Source: Neonectria sp. B-13 (taxonomy: Eukaryota > Ascomycota > Sordariomycetes > Hypocreales > Nectriaceae). From it: a DNA stretch of 64,000 nt. This document shows, in pieces, positions 41,364 through 53,685 of the stretch. The position numbers and the translations under genes are program-made. Position 1 is the first letter of the stretch; each line of letters opens with the position of its first letter. The notes beneath the pieces are model-generated. The model saw only the letters and a program-made list of their open reading frames with translations. It made no database searches and was not told the DNA's origin. The DNA lies in contig NOKP01000004.1 of the NCBI GenBank assembly GCA_002682825.1, positions 451,711 to 515,710 of the forward strand. The letters are read 5' to 3'.

Positions 41364-43867
41364 GAATGTGAGGAGGGAGGGGGTCGAGGTGGAAGTTGAA
41401 GTTGGTGCAGATGCGGATGTCGATGTCGATGTCGAAGTTGACGTCGAGGACAAAGGTGGGTCAGGCCCAAGGCGTCGAGCCGAAGGAGCGTGTGCGAGAC
41501 GAACGGAGCGAGCGAGCGAGTGGTGGAGTCGTTGGCTGGACTAGGTAGAGAACGTAATGGTCGCGGGCGGGCGCAGGCGGGTGAAGACAGGGCCAGGAGG
41601 AGGATGATGAAGAGGGAAAAGGAGAGGAAGAAGAGGTCAGCTCGTCAAAGGCATAAAAGCCAGGACTGGTGGCAGAGCAGCTAGGGACAGTGCTGGCGAC
41701 AGGGGAAGGCGGCGGTGGTGGTGATTGACAGTGCAGCAGCAGCAGAGGGAGGCGTCGTTGATGGCGGACAGCGGTGGGGGCAGAGGGCGTAGGCGTAGGC
41801 GTAGGCCGTTGTACTGTAGTAGGGCGGTAGTTGAAGACTAAGGTGGAGAGAGACTGAGAAGAGGCTCCACGACGGTCCCGCGATGATGTGCCGGAGCCTG
41901 AAGGGGTGTGGCAGCGTGCAGTTGCAGTTGACGTTTGGCGGTTGGTGGTTGGCCGAGCCAGAAACAAGCCAAAAACAAGCCACAGAGGGCCCAGCTGGAA
42001 AGCGGAGGAGGTGGCGAGCGATGGAGGTGAGACAGCGTCTCAGTCTAGAGGAGAAGAAGTGGTAGAAGGAAGGACGGAGAAAAAGGGGGGTGAGAAGAAG
42101 AAGACAGAGGGAGAAGAGGAACGAGAGAGGAGTAAAAGTTCAGCCCAATTTTTGGACGACTCCAGATGCAGCTGGAGCAGCAGGTCGAAGTTGGAGATGG
42201 ACAGCCAGCGGGAGGGATGACGAAGAAAAGCGACCAGGGACAAGGGACAAGCGAGGCGGAGACTTGGAGTCGGGGGAGTCGGGGACTTGGAGGGGGGGGG
42301 GGAATGGATCCCGTCTTGTCATGTGCTTTTCCTGGGTCTTTGTCCTTGTCTCTCGTTTTGTCTTGTCTTGTCCTGTTCTTTTCTTGTCTTGTCTTTCCCG
42401 TCGCTGACGCTGAAAGCCTACGCCTGGGGAACGGATTGTGGATCGTGAGCGAGCCGCCGACGAGGGACACGCGGGACGGAATTTCACAGGCACCGGGGAC
42501 GACCAGAACTTGCAAGCAACTTCGTTAACACGTAGTCCATCGCATGCGTCTTCGCACTGCGCCAGACTGGCTAGCCGAGGGTTATTTTGTTATTCTTTTT
42601 TTCCTTTTTTCCCCTCCTCTTCTTGATCTTTCTCCAGCAGCAAATTCCCGGACCAATGTCTCGCTCATCAAGACTCGGCGCTGACGGGGAAGCGAAGTGG
42701 AGTTGCGCGCGTGTGCTGTGTGTGTTTGGGACGCGTTGGGGCTTGAGCCAAGTGCGTGGGTGTGACGCGCGCGTACCTCAGCTAACGAGAAACCGAGCTA
42801 GGTAATTCGGAGGCCAGGTTTCGGAAGCCAATGACACGAGTTGGTTCCGGCCTGGCTGGCTGAAGGGCTGGAAACAGGAAAAAGATGCCGTCGTTTTCAA
42901 CTCTGGTCGTGTTACAGTTTGCGCTGGCCCTGTGCTAGCATCGCCACTGACGCGGGAGGGAGAGAAGAATGAGGTGTTCCTGGTTTGGAACCAGTTGTGT
43001 CTGCCAAGTTGACGTGCTTATTTGGGCCTATCCGAGCGTGCTTGAAATGCCTTGCGTATTATTGCCCCTCTCTCCCCCACACTCCAAGTCATCATGCAGT
43101 AGCTAAGCTAAGGTAAGTAAACATCAACAACATCAACAACACCTCGCTTACCTATTGTTTGTTGTTGACGGATGCACCGCCGCATCAAGATGGACGCTGC
43201 ACGAACCACATTGGTCCTACGCGGATGCTACAAAGACACTTGCACCTCGGGCTAACGAAATACATCCCCCCATTGCATTCTGACTTGATATATCCAACTG
43301 GATCCTGCGCTGTCATGGCATGTGCATTCCTCAACACGGCCGGCGCTTCCATGGAGGCTCCGCGCATACCGTTCATCAAAGAAGCACGGGCTTTCCAATC
43401 TCAATCTCTGGGCAAACAACGGTGATTCAAGGAGTCCTGGGCACAATGCGATCCTCGAGCCGCGTACAGTACGTAATAGCTCATCGACTTCTTTCTATTT
43501 GTCAATTCCTCAAGGCCCAGAAACGAATGCCTGAACTACCTACGATGCATGACATGCCATGTTGGAGGCCAAGTGCTCGCTCCGACCTTTCCAGCGCTTC
43601 GGTCTTTCAGTCTCCCATTAAACGCCCTCTCATTGGCCCACCAAGTCGCTCCCGCTGTCTCAATGGCTTCCAGCGGCCTTGGCTGGAATGACTAAGCGTC
43701 CCGTTACTACACTCCCGCTATCCGATAGTGAAATGTTAGTGCCGGCCGAATGACACCTGATATCTATCTCTGATCGTTCCCGTCGGCAATCCCCTCCGAA
43801 TCTCTTCCCTTCTCGCCGCCCCAAACTCCCTCGACCTCGCCATCGCCATCGCCCAACTCTCCTCGCA
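41364..43867. other. Intergenic region with long GTPase leader
   Basis: About 2.5 kb. The left part is purine-rich on the + strand (CT-rich leader of the GTPase gene). A TCTTG pentanucleotide-like tract lies at about 42340-42403. The right end is the H-protein promoter. No other gene is supported. Confidence 0.4.
42340..42403. repeat. Degenerate TCTTG/TTGTC microsatellite
   Basis: Repeated TTGTC and TCTTG units with interruptions. Non-coding. Confidence 0.6.
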
Positions 43868-44456
43868 ATGGCTTCAATTGCTCGATCTCTGCGCGCCGCC
43901 GCACCCCTCGCCAGGGCCTTTTCCCCCCGCGCCGCACCTCTCGCCCGCGCCGCCTTTTCCACCTCCAGACTGAGTGCGTTCTTCCTCCTCGGCCCAAACC
44001 TCCGGATCCTCTTACTCCTCCTCCTACTCGCCCACCATTGCTAACTGAAAAAAAGGCCTCGCCCGCCGGTATACCAAGGAACACGAGTGGATTGACCTGT
44101 CCGCCGACAACAAGACGGGCGTCGTCGGCATCTCCACCTACGCCGCCGAGCAGCTGGGCGACGTCGTCTACTGCGAGCTCCCCGAGGCCGGCGAGTGGGT
44201 TGACAAGGGCGACGCCATCGGTGCCGTCGAGTCCGTCAAGAGCGCCAGCGACATCAACGCCCCCATTCGCCTGCGCGTCACCCACGCCAACGCCTCCCTC
44301 GAGGAGAAGCCCGCCATCATCAACAACGTCCCCGAAGACGACAGCGCCGGTGGCGGCTGGATCGCAAAGGTCGAGGTCGACGAGAAGGGCGCCAAGCAGT
44401 TCGAGGAGCTCATGGATTTCGAGGCATACAAGGCCTATTCCGAGGGCGAGCACTAG
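43868..44456 (+). CDS. GCV3: Glycine cleavage system H protein, mitochondrial
   Basis: Lipoyl carrier of the glycine decarboxylase complex, passing the aminomethyl group between P, T and L proteins in the mitochondrial matrix. Exons 43868-43973 and 44056-44456; the 82-bp intron has a GTGCGT donor, CTAACTGA branch and AAAAAG acceptor. Product 168 residues. The first 36 or so form an Arg/Ala/Ser-rich presequence without acidic residues. The core starts YTKEHEWIDL, and the lipoylated lysine is K97 in GAVESVKSASDI. Length and motifs are standard. Confidence 0.95.
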
Positions 44457-44699
44457 GCGCCTGCAATTGGGCTAAAAACGGCGGCCGGTTGGTGATGCCG
44501 AGGCTTACAGTCTTCAGACCATAGCGGGACTACGCACAGTTCAACCTGGAGACGAAATAGACGTAGAGCTGTACCATAAAGGCGATTCACATCCCGGGGG
44601 TATATTTTGGGGTTTTTTTACTGCCGCTTCATCAGCGGCATTCATCATAGTTCATATCTTGACAGCCAATTCCTTGGTTTCCCGTCACGCCCAGTCCGC

Positions 44700-45737
44700 C
44701 TATTTGATCGTGTCAGGCACCTGTCGAGTCGCCACAATGGCGTCCAGAATCTTGCTAGCTCCCTTGTCCACGAGCTCCTGGGCGACCTGCTTGCCCATCT
44801 CATCCGCGGCCTCGCGAGTCTTGATAGACTTGCTAATCTCGCAGTCAACGCCCTCGTCGCCTTTCAGTGCCACTACCGTTGCCCGCACACGCAGCTCGGT
44901 GTCCATCCACTTTGTCTCCACGCCGATGGGCACACTGCATCCACCCTCCAAAGTCCGCATGAGGCTCCTCTCGACCGCGCATGCCAGCATCGTCTTCTCG
45001 TCCTCGATCTTCTTGAGGAGCTCAAGCACTCTGTCATCGTCCGCGCGGCACTCGACCGCCAAGGCGCCCTGGCCGACGGCGTACATGATGCCTCCGTTGT
45101 CAGACTCGAGGAATTGTGAAATGTGGTGGCCGAGATCCATGCGCTGAAGCCCCGCAGCTGCCAGGATGATACCCGTGAGCTCCGGGTCATCCTCCAGCTT
45201 CTGCAATCGGGTCTGGATGTTGCCTCTGTGGTCCTTGAACTTCAGCTCCGGGTAGCGTCGGACCAGCTGGGCGATTCTGCGCACGCTGCTGGTGCCGATG
45301 ACGCTGCCGGCCGGCAGATCTGCCAGCGTCTTCCACCCGTGCTTGTCCACCAACTTCTTCTTGATCACGAGTGTATCCCGAGGGTCCTCACGGGACGTCA
45401 CACACCCAATGACACAGCCGTCGGGCAGCGCTGTCGGCATGTCCTTGAGGCAGTGGACCACCATGTCGATCTGCTTGTTGACCAGCAACTCCTCCAACTG
45501 CGACGTCCACAGGCCCTTGCCACCAAAGTTGTAGAGCGCAGTCTTCTGGTCGCGGTCGCCCGTGGTCGTCATGGAGTGGACGCGGAATTTGTACTTCGAG
45601 AATTTGTCCTTCGAGACCTGGTCCTCCAGGGACTTGATCACGATCTCGGCTTGCGCCAGAGCAAGCGGGGACTGCCGCGTGCCCACATAGATGGTGAACT
45701 CATCACGCTCGACGTCGAGATTGGCTGGCGTCGACAT
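44700..45737 (-). CDS. HEM3: Porphobilinogen deaminase (hydroxymethylbilane synthase)
   Basis: Joins four porphobilinogens to hydroxymethylbilane in heme synthesis, in the cytosol. Intronless coding region, 345 residues. Family motifs: GTRQSPLALAQ near 19-29, the catalytic Asp in HCLKDMPT (residue 99), RRIAQL with nearby Arg residues that bind substrate, and LEGGCSVPIG with the cofactor-holding Cys at 267. The frame is open upstream to another ATG at 45929, but a GTAAGTATC donor at 45907 cuts that extension, so a leader intron is likely and ATG 45737 is the start. It converges with the H-protein gene (243 bp between stops). Confidence 0.95.
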   Translation of the reverse strand: MSTPANLDVERDEFTIYVGTRQSPLALAQAEIVIKSLEDQVSKDKFSKYKFRVHSMTTTGDRDQKTALYNFGGKGLWTSQLEELLVNKQIDMVVHCLKDMPTALPDGCVIGCVTSREDPRDTLVIKKKLVDKHGWKTLADLPAGSVIGTSSVRRIAQLVRRYPELKFKDHRGNIQTRLQKLEDDPELTGIILAAAGLQRMDLGHHISQFLESDNGGIMYAVGQGALAVECRADDDRVLELLKKIEDEKTMLACAVERSLMRTLEGGCSVPIGVETKWMDTELRVRATVVALKGDEGVDCEISKSIKTREAADEMGKQVAQELVDKGASKILDAIVATRQVPDTIK

Positions 45738-46871
45738 TTTGAAAAAGCTGGTGAACGGGCGCGAATTGTGAAGGGAGAGAGGAAAAGGGAAATCCTTGTG
45801 TTGCGGAAGAAAGGTCTCTTGGAGGGGCAAAAGCTGAATGCTTCCGATCTCCGGGAATGGTGGGGTAATTTCTACAGTCTCAATGGTACGGTGCGTGAGA
45901 TACTTACACGGTGCGAATGGCCATTCCAAATGCCAATTAGTCTACCCTGGAGGCAACGGCTCATACAATTTGCAAGTTTCCGTTATCTGTTTCGCATGCC
46001 TGTTTAAGTAGGAAAGAGGTTCATAATTGCGGTAAAAAGGAAGAGAAGTATTTTCTGTTTCACCAGTTCCGTGGAAATACAGAACCACAAGTATTTGCAC
46101 CTACAAATGCACCAACAATACAATGCTCAAACACATGGAACATTAACCACGAACTGAACTCTATCATACAACTCAGGGTTAGCGACGAACCGAAATTAAC
46201 CCTGCCGAGTCCAAGAGACCATCGTGGTTTTTCATTGATCAGAGCTCCTTTCTTAGCTGTCTCTAGACAGTCCATCGTTTCTTGCACTTGTCGCCTTCGG
46301 GTCTGAGTGAAGCGTTGCATCCATAAGCAACGATGGACGAGGAAACCCTCCCCTGAACACATCTAGACCGCCCCTATTTGCAGTTATTGATGGGGCCTTG
46401 TCGTGCTCTGGGCGTGTATAGTCGAATTGGCCATGCATTTCAATGATCTCCCTGATCGATCGTCATATACTTTGAAGCTTCCACAACCCATCCGAGGAAT
46501 CGATCGTGCCACTACAATCGAGACAGATCAGGACAATTGACATCCCTACATCGAGGCAAAGTCTATTTTAGGGCATCTTGTAAACCACCTCTGTTGCCAT
46601 TCCCGACTGCCGAGTGTATGTGTATGTAGAACGTTAGTGACGTGTTCCTGGTTCCTGGCTGTGTCCAGAAGTGGTCGTTGATGTTAGACTCGGATATTTC
46701 CTCAGATCACAAACTTGTTTGCATATTGAGAATCTTGGGTATAAGAAGAGCCATGAGAGCTCCCAAAGGACGGTCAACATGAGATCTGCATCACTAGTGG
46801 TGAAGCCCATTCACTACCCAACACTTGTTGACACACCTTCGTTGATCGACTAAAGACATACTATACTTGCC
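45738..46871. other. Intergenic region between HEM3 and the secreted protein gene
   Basis: About 1.1 kb. Left: HEM3 leader with donor GTAAGTATC at 45907 (minus). Right: TATAAG at 46740-46745 for the secreted protein gene. Nothing else recognised. Confidence 0.4.
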
Positions 46872-47564
46872 ATGAAGCTGCAGATTACTCTCCTTGGGCT
46901 GATGGCTTTGGCCCTGGCCAAGCCTCAAGCACCTCCCTCAACTTCAGTCGAGCCAGTTCCGCTTCCGCCCCCTTCATCAGAACCACCACCGCCACCGGCG
47001 CCTCCATCTGGAGACCCTGCCCCGGCGCCTCCTCCGCCCGAGAAGCCGGTCCCTTCCCCCCCACCTTCATCTCCTCCACCGGTGCCGAAACCCACGGATC
47101 CGGCCCCACCACCCCCACCCGCGCCGACCGGCACGGGTGCGCCGCATGCCGGGGCGATTTGCGAGTGCGGGTACACGTACTGCGCGGAGGTTCTCATGGG
47201 CATGGGTAAGACTCACCTCTTTCGCTCTGGGATGGCAGATAGACTGACACCGTGAGTAGAGAAGGGGTGGACCGTTCCGCAGCTGACGCAGGCGTATTGC
47301 AGCACGCCCATGGCGACGTGCCCCGGAGGAGCTCCGCCATCGAACGTCACATCGGCGCTATACATCTGCCTCTGCGAGGGCGCGAATCAGGAAGTCGGCG
47401 ATCACCTTGAGCTGCTGTGTGGGTGTGATACGTGCCTGAACATTGGCCCGGATTACCGAGGGCGATGTGAGACGCCGTGCGTCGCTGGAAAGGCTGGCGA
47501 GGTTGGTGGGGACGACGGCAAGGGGGATGGAAAGGGGGGTCGTGTGGGCAAGTTTTGGATGTAA
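46872..47564 (+). CDS. Secreted Pro-rich, Cys-rich small protein
   Basis: Exons 46872-47205 and 47260-47564; intron 54 bp (GTAAGA..GAGTAG). Product 212 residues. A signal peptide (residues 1-16, LLGLMALALA) is followed by a Pro/Ser/Ala-rich linker of about 75 residues without Cys. The C-terminal domain (about 92-180) has 12 cysteines: CECGYTYC, then a CSTPMATC pair, ICLCEG, LLCGCDTC and CETPC. A Gly/Lys-rich tail ends KFWM. An even number of Cys, a secretion signal and a linker fit an apoplastic or wall-associated protein; effector-like roles are possible, but no family is recognised. The splice is supported by continuous Cys spacing across it. Confidence 0.8.
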
Positions 47565-49500
47565 GGTTGCTCAGGCATGGATTTTGATTGTTGTAGGCTT
47601 CGTTGAAGAATGACGGGTGGTGAAGAGGGGAGAGGAATGGATATTGCCTAGGAGGGCGGACCGAACAGTCTTTGGACATGGAGGATGCCACTCTTTTAGC
47701 TTTTAGACTCTTGTAGTCCAACACTCAAACTGGTGTCGCTCGTTTACGAACATGTCTTGGCCAAGGTTTGAAGCACTGGGGATACACTTGATGCACCTAA
47801 CTTGATGTGCACAAGTCCAGAAGAAAACAGACGACGGGCTAGAAAGTCGAGACGGGTACAATAACGAGACCAGGCTCGGGCCGCTCGTTGGCGGATGACG
47901 GATGGCAGATGGTGGATGAGCCACGAAGCGAGGAGTTGCGTGGCCCAGTGAAACGAGACTTGTTGCAAATGGTGGCAGTCAGGAGGATCGGGTATTTGGT
48001 CTCGTGCGGCATCTATATGTGGGCTTTCTGCGGGCAAGACACCTCGTTATTGCTCTCCCACATCTCTCCTCATCTACAGATGTCCCCTCATTTACAAAAC
48101 TCCCTCATCTACAAATGCCATGGGGAAATAACCGTTCTCCGACCGGTTCCCGAACAAAGATCCGAACAGGACACCCTCTTTGCTGCACGAGAAGGACGGG
48201 AAACTGGTCGAAACAGACGCGGCCAAGCCCATGTATCGGCGGTTGGATGGCCTCGATCAGGCAGTTGGCTGGGGTTCCTCAGCAGGTCTGTTACGATCCA
48301 TGTTCCCCCTCACGAAGTTACCCCCCCTCAATAATCTATGGGTTGCATCATCGACACACATGCACGCATCGTACAGGCTGGGCCCGATCACCCGCCATTC
48401 CATGCGTCACGGTTGCGGCCCGTGGTTGGTGTGTCGTTGCCTTTTAGGGAGGGGAGGGGACTGATTGCTAGTGGGATTGGACGCCTTCTTGCCGTCTTGT
48501 AAACCTGACAAACAACGCAGCCATTGTTATTTGTACGCATACGAATATACATGCAGAGAGGTTGATCCTTGAGTGAGAGGGTGCCGCCGGACATGGACTT
48601 CCATCCCAGCCAGGGGACCTTGCCCCGCCCCCGGGTTTTCGTTAGCGGCTTTAGCGCACATCACCCCACACTGGCTCAGAGTTTGCCCACCAGCGAGAAA
48701 GCTTCCAGGGCTTGTCCAGGGCTTGGCCAGAACCTTCAGGGGGCCGCCGGGGTGCGGTCGGACCACCGGCTAATTGATCCACGGGTCTATGGTGGTTCCT
48801 TTCAGCGGCCCTTCTGGAGGGTTTGGCCGCCCGGAAGTTTCGGCGGTGGGCTGAGTGACGTGACAACTCAGGCAATTCCGGGGGCCTGGAGCGTGGGGTA
48901 GGTAGGCCATCTTTCTGTTCGCGGACGGACCACGGACTCTGGGGGCGTCTTGTCTCATGGCCGATCGGGAAGCGGACGGGCTGGAGGGAGAAAAGAAAGA
49001 AGAGAGAGAGAGAGAGAGAGAGTCAGAGTCCTGGACTTAGCTGGTGACCCATACACCACTGGATGATGACCCCTCCTCTCCCCTCTCTCCTCTCTCCTTT
49101 CCCTCCTCTTCCTCCCTTCTTTTATTTTTCTTGCTTTAGTCTCTTTATTGTTTTGAAGCAAAGCCGAAGACACGAGGCCAGTCCAAGGCCTGTGGAAGAG
49201 CTTCTGTCTCGTCTCTTTGTTTGTTCCAACTATTCATAAACCGAATAGCTTTCCCGTATTTTTGTTCGTTTACGCTGTCGCCGGCTGTATGTCTGACTTT
49301 GAGTTGAGCCTCCAACGTCACACTGCATCGCTCATCTCCAGCTCTCCATCCCAAGCTCCGGAGCTCCGATAGTCGCTCCCGCTCCACACCGCGGCCCACG
49401 AACGCCTAAACCCATCAGCGCCAATCTTCACGCAAATGAAACCCTGAGATAGAAAAACAGGAAAGAAATTTGCTGGGTTATTGCTCTGAGTTTCTGCGCC
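47565..49500. other. Intergenic region of about 1.9 kb
   Basis: An AG dinucleotide microsatellite lies at about 48999-49022, followed by CT-rich sequence (49070-49140) in the transhydrogenase promoter region. ORFs here lack recognisable motifs. Confidence 0.4.
48999..49022. repeat. (AG)n microsatellite
   Basis: About 12 uninterrupted AG units. Non-coding. Confidence 0.9.
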
Positions 49501-52500
49501 ATGGCTTCCAGCTTGCTTGGTCCGATGGCTTCTGCCTCGGCTTTGGCCGCGCCCGAGCTCTGCGCAGCGCCCCGCCTGTTTGCGACGCACTGTTTGCGAC
49601 TCCGAGGCAAGTTTGTGACTCTACTTCGTGCGCCTGGGGAATTGATGCAGCTAACCAGCTCAATTCAGACCCAATTTCCCTGTCCCGTCGCAAGCAATGG
49701 CACAGCTCAATTGTCTCGGCCGCTCGCCACCGCGCCCTCGTTCCAGCGCTCCCCAAGTCGCTCGCACTGGTCCGCCATGCCTCCGTCATCGCACTCCCGC
49801 CGCCGCCGGCCGCGAGGACCTACTCGACCGTCGTCGTGCCCCCAACCACGCCCTATGGCGAGCTCACCGTTGGCGTGCCCAAGGAGATCTACCCCGGCGA
49901 GCGACGAGTAGCCCTCACGCCGACCAATGTCGCCCTGCTCAAGAAGAAGGGCTTCGGCAAGGTCTTGGTCGAGCGCGGCGCTGGCTCCGCCGCTGAGTTC
50001 CTCGACCCGGCTTACGAGCAGGCCGGCGCAATTCTTGTTGACAGCAAGGAGGTCTGGTCCAATGCCGACATTGTCCTCAAGGTCCGCGGGCCTGAACCCG
50101 GAGAAGTCGACGCAATCAAGGAGCGCCAGACCATCATCTCCTTCCTGCAACCCGCCCAGAACAAGGACCTCGTTGAGAAGATTGCCGCCAGAAAGGCTAC
50201 CATCTTCGCCATGGACATGATCCCTCGCATTTCCCGCGCCCAGGTCTTCGACGCCCTGAGCAGTATGGCCAACATCGCCGGCTACAAGGCTGTCCTCGAG
50301 GCCTCCAACGTCTTTGGTAGGTTTTTGACCGGCCAGGTCACCGCCGCCGGAAAGATCCCGCCCTGCAAGGTCCTGGTTATCGGTGCTGGTGTTGCCGGCC
50401 TGAGTGCTATTGCTACCGCTCGTCGCATGGGCGCCATCGTCCGTGGTTTCGACACGAGGCCCGCTGCGCGCGAGCAGGTCCAATCCCTCGGTGCCGAATT
50501 CATCGAAGTCGAGATCGAGGAGGACGGATCTGGCGCCGGTGGCTATGCTAAGGAAATGAGCAAGGAGTTCATCGAGGCCGAGATGAAGCTGTTCAAGGAG
50601 CAGGCCGAGGATGTCGACATCATCATCACCACTGCTCTGATCCCCGGCAAACCCGCACCCAAGCTCATCACCAAGGACATGCTCGACGTCATGAAGCCCG
50701 GAAGCGTCATTGTTGACTTGGCCGCCGAGGCTGGCGGCAACTGCGTTGCTACCAAGAAGGGCGAGGTGGCTGTGTACAACGACGTCAAGATCATTGGTAC
50801 GTGGCCGCTGGCTATCAATTCCACGTATTCGCGCTGACTCGAGACTGTAGGATACGCTGACCTGCCATCTCGCTTGCCCACGCAGTCCTCCACGCTGTAT
50901 TCTAACAACATCACCAAGCTGCTCCTCTCCATGGCCCCCAAGACTGGCGAATTCGGCATTGACCTCACGGATGAAGTCGTCCGTGGCGCAATCGTTACGC
51001 AAAACGGCGATATTCTGCCTCCTGCTCCTCGACCAACCCCCCCTCCTGCCCCAGCCAAACCAGTAGAGACGACGGTGGTTGCCGAGCCCGTGGTGTTGAC
51101 CCCTTGGCAGAAGAAGACGCGCGAGGTTGCTGGTATCACCGCTGGTATGGGCGGCATCATGGCCCTCGGCAAGTTCACCAGCCCGCTGCTAATGGCCAAC
51201 GCCTTCACCTTCTCCCTCGCCAGTCTGATCGGTTACCGAGTCATCTGGGGTGTTGCTCCCGCGCTACACTCGCCCCTGATGAGCGTCACCAACGCCATCT
51301 CTGGCATGGTCGGCATTGGAGGCTTGTTCATCCTCGGCGGTGGTTATCTCCCGGAAACGGTGCCCCAAGTTTTTGGAGCTCTGAGTGTTCTGCTTGCCTT
51401 TGTCAATGTTGGCGGTGGCTTCGTCATTACGAAACGCATGCTGGATATGTTTAAGCGTGAGTTGAAGCCCAGAGATGTTTGAAGTTCAACCGAGCTAACC
51501 ATGATTCTAGGACCGACTGACCCCCCGGAATACCCCTGGCTCTACGGTATCCCGGCCTTGGTTTGCGGCGGCGGCTTCATTGCTGCCGCCTCGACTGGCG
51601 CAGCCGGCCTTGTCCAAGCTGGCTACCTCGCCAGCTCCGTCCTCTGCATCGGTTCCCTCTCTAGCCTGGGCTCTCAAGCCACTGCCCGCATGGGCAACAT
51701 GCTCGGAATGCTCGGTGTCGGTACCGGTGTCTTGGCTAGCTTGCTCGCCGCCGGCTTCTCCCCCGAGGTTCTTGCGCAGTTTGGTGGCCTTGCCACCGTT
51801 GGTGTTCTCGCCGGTATGTGGCGCATCGTGAAAGGGTGCAGAACGAGAGCTTACATGAAAAACAGGATGTCTCATTGGCAAGCGAATCACGCCCACTGAC
51901 CTCCCGCAGACTGTCGCTGCGCTTCATTCCGTTGTTGGTCTTGCTGCTGTCTTGACTAGCATTGGAAGCGTTATGGCCGAAACTGGCGCTGATTTGACCA
52001 CACTTCACATGGTGACGGCCTACCTTGGAGTCTTCATTGGTAAGCTTCCTGTTGCAGCTTTTCAACTGGCGACACTAACGCCTCAATAGGTGGAATCACC
52101 TTCACCGGCTCCATCGTGGCCTTCCTCAAACTTGCTGGCCGCATGTCGTCGAAGCCCAAGTTCTTGCCAGGCCGCCATATCATCAACACGGGATTGCTGG
52201 CAACCAACGCCGCCACCATGGGCGCCTTTATCACGATGGCTCCCGCAAGCCCCGTCATTGCTGCCGGGGCACTGGCAGGTAACGCCTTGTTGAGTTTCAT
52301 CAAGGGATACACTACCACGTCTGCTATTGGAGGTGCTGATATGCGTAAGTTGAGTCCCTGATGCGATTGTGGACTAGAATGCTCACGAGTCTCATAGCTG
52401 TTGTCATCACGGTTCTCAACGCATACAGCGGTTTTGCGCTCGTGGCTGAAGGTTTCATGCTCGACAACCCGCTGTTGACAAGCGTTGGAGCCCTGATAGG

Positions 52501-53255
52501 AGTGTCTGGCTCCATCCTCTCCTACGTCATGTGCGTCGCCATGAACCGTTCCCTCACCAACGTCCTCTTTGGCGGCATAGGCACCCCGACGGCGGTCCAG
52601 GAGTACAAGCCGCAGGGCGAAGTCACCAAGACCACGGTAGACGACCTCGCGGACTCGCTCCTCAACTCCGAGTCCGTCATCCTGATTGTCGGGTACGGCA
52701 TGGCCGTGGCCAAGGCGCAGTACGCCCTTTCCAGCATCGTCTCGACCCTGCGCGCCAAGGGCATCACGGTGCGGTTCGCCATCCACCCCGTGGCTGGCCG
52801 TATGCCGGGCCAGTGCAACGTGCTTCTTGCCGAGGCTAGCGTGCCGTATGACATCGTGCTGGAGATGGACGAGATCAACGACGACTTCCCCTCGACGGAC
52901 CTGGCCGTCGTCATTGGCGCCAACGACACGGTGAACCCGATCGCATTGGAGAAGGGCAGCTCCATCGAGGGAATGCCGGTGCTGCACGCCTGGAAGGCTA
53001 AGCAGGTGGTTGTGATGAAGAGGAGTCTGGCGAGCGGTTACGGTGAGTGCCTCCTGACTCTCGACTCTAACGGATGAATCGCTAATACGACGCAGCGGAT
53101 GTGCCGAACCCCATGTTCTACATGCCCAACGCCCGAATGCTGTTTGGAGACGCTAGAGTTACCTGTGAAGGTGAGTGATATTTGGCGCCCTTTCCAGTTC
53201 ACCGCGTGCTGACTATCCAATAGCTATCAAGGTGGCCCTCGAAGCCAAGTTGTAG
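49501..53255 (+). CDS. NNT: NAD(P) transhydrogenase, mitochondrial (proton-translocating)
   Basis: Inner-membrane enzyme that uses the proton gradient to drive hydride transfer from NADH to NADP+. Nine exons by hand: 49501-49606, 49669-50796, 50851-51456, 51511-51813, 51866-52039, 52090-52344, 52398-53042, 53096-53170, 53224-53255; total 1107 residues. Order: mitochondrial presequence, NAD-binding domain I ([20 protein letters not shown]; Rossmann [13 protein letters not shown]), a Pro-rich linker, the membrane domain II with many helices ([20 protein letters not shown] onward), and the NADP-binding domain III ([41 protein letters not shown]). All residues expected around both nucleotide sites are present. 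Intron 1 appears to be of the GC-AG type. Budding and fission yeasts lack this enzyme, so it marks a filamentous fungus. Confidence 0.95.
49607..49668 (+). other. GC-AG intron in the transhydrogenase gene
   Basis: 62 bp, donor AG/GCAAGT (the consensus of GC donors), branch GCTAAC, acceptor ATTCAG. The conserved frame has no upstream ATG, while the ATG at 49501 lies in another frame, so an intron is needed. The nearest GT donor (49611) fits no acceptor phase. Confidence 0.7.
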
Positions 53256-53685
53256 ATTTTGGAAATGATGGAGAATTGAGTTATATCGCGGGTTGCATAT
53301 TTCTTAGTAGTGCCAGCGCTTTCATGCTCGGAGAGCCTATAGATTAGCGTCGACGTAGGTCCTAGATGCTATATCATGTGCATCTATTTGTCTCTTCTGA
53401 AGACCGGCAGAGTACACTTAGCCTTGCAATGGTCACAAAACTTCAGTTCATATTGTGTTCATAGTCTTCCCTGGTCTCACGGGTTTGTTCTCCTGCTGCT
53501 ACCTTGTTATTCGTGCCCTCACAGCAACACCGCGACACATGAGGTTAGGTGATTCCGGATACTGAGGCTGAGAGATTTGTTTGAATTCAACACCTTGAAC
53601 GGTGGTCGTTTTTCTTCAGAGTCCCATTCGTCTAACCCTGAGGCTGGAAATATGTACACGCGTGTCCTGCAGCTAATGCCCTCTC
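53256..53685. other. Convergent 3' region
   Basis: About 430 bp between the stops of the transhydrogenase and NDUFA12 genes. No gene recognised. Confidence 0.4.

Noticed and set aside
45738..45929. N-terminal extension of HEM3 from the upstream ATG at 45929
   Set aside because: A GTAAGTATC donor interrupts it and the family begins at the MSTPAN start.
49707..51002. 431-codon antisense frame over the transhydrogenase
   Set aside because: A codon-bias shadow; it crosses a real intron without disturbance and shows no motif.
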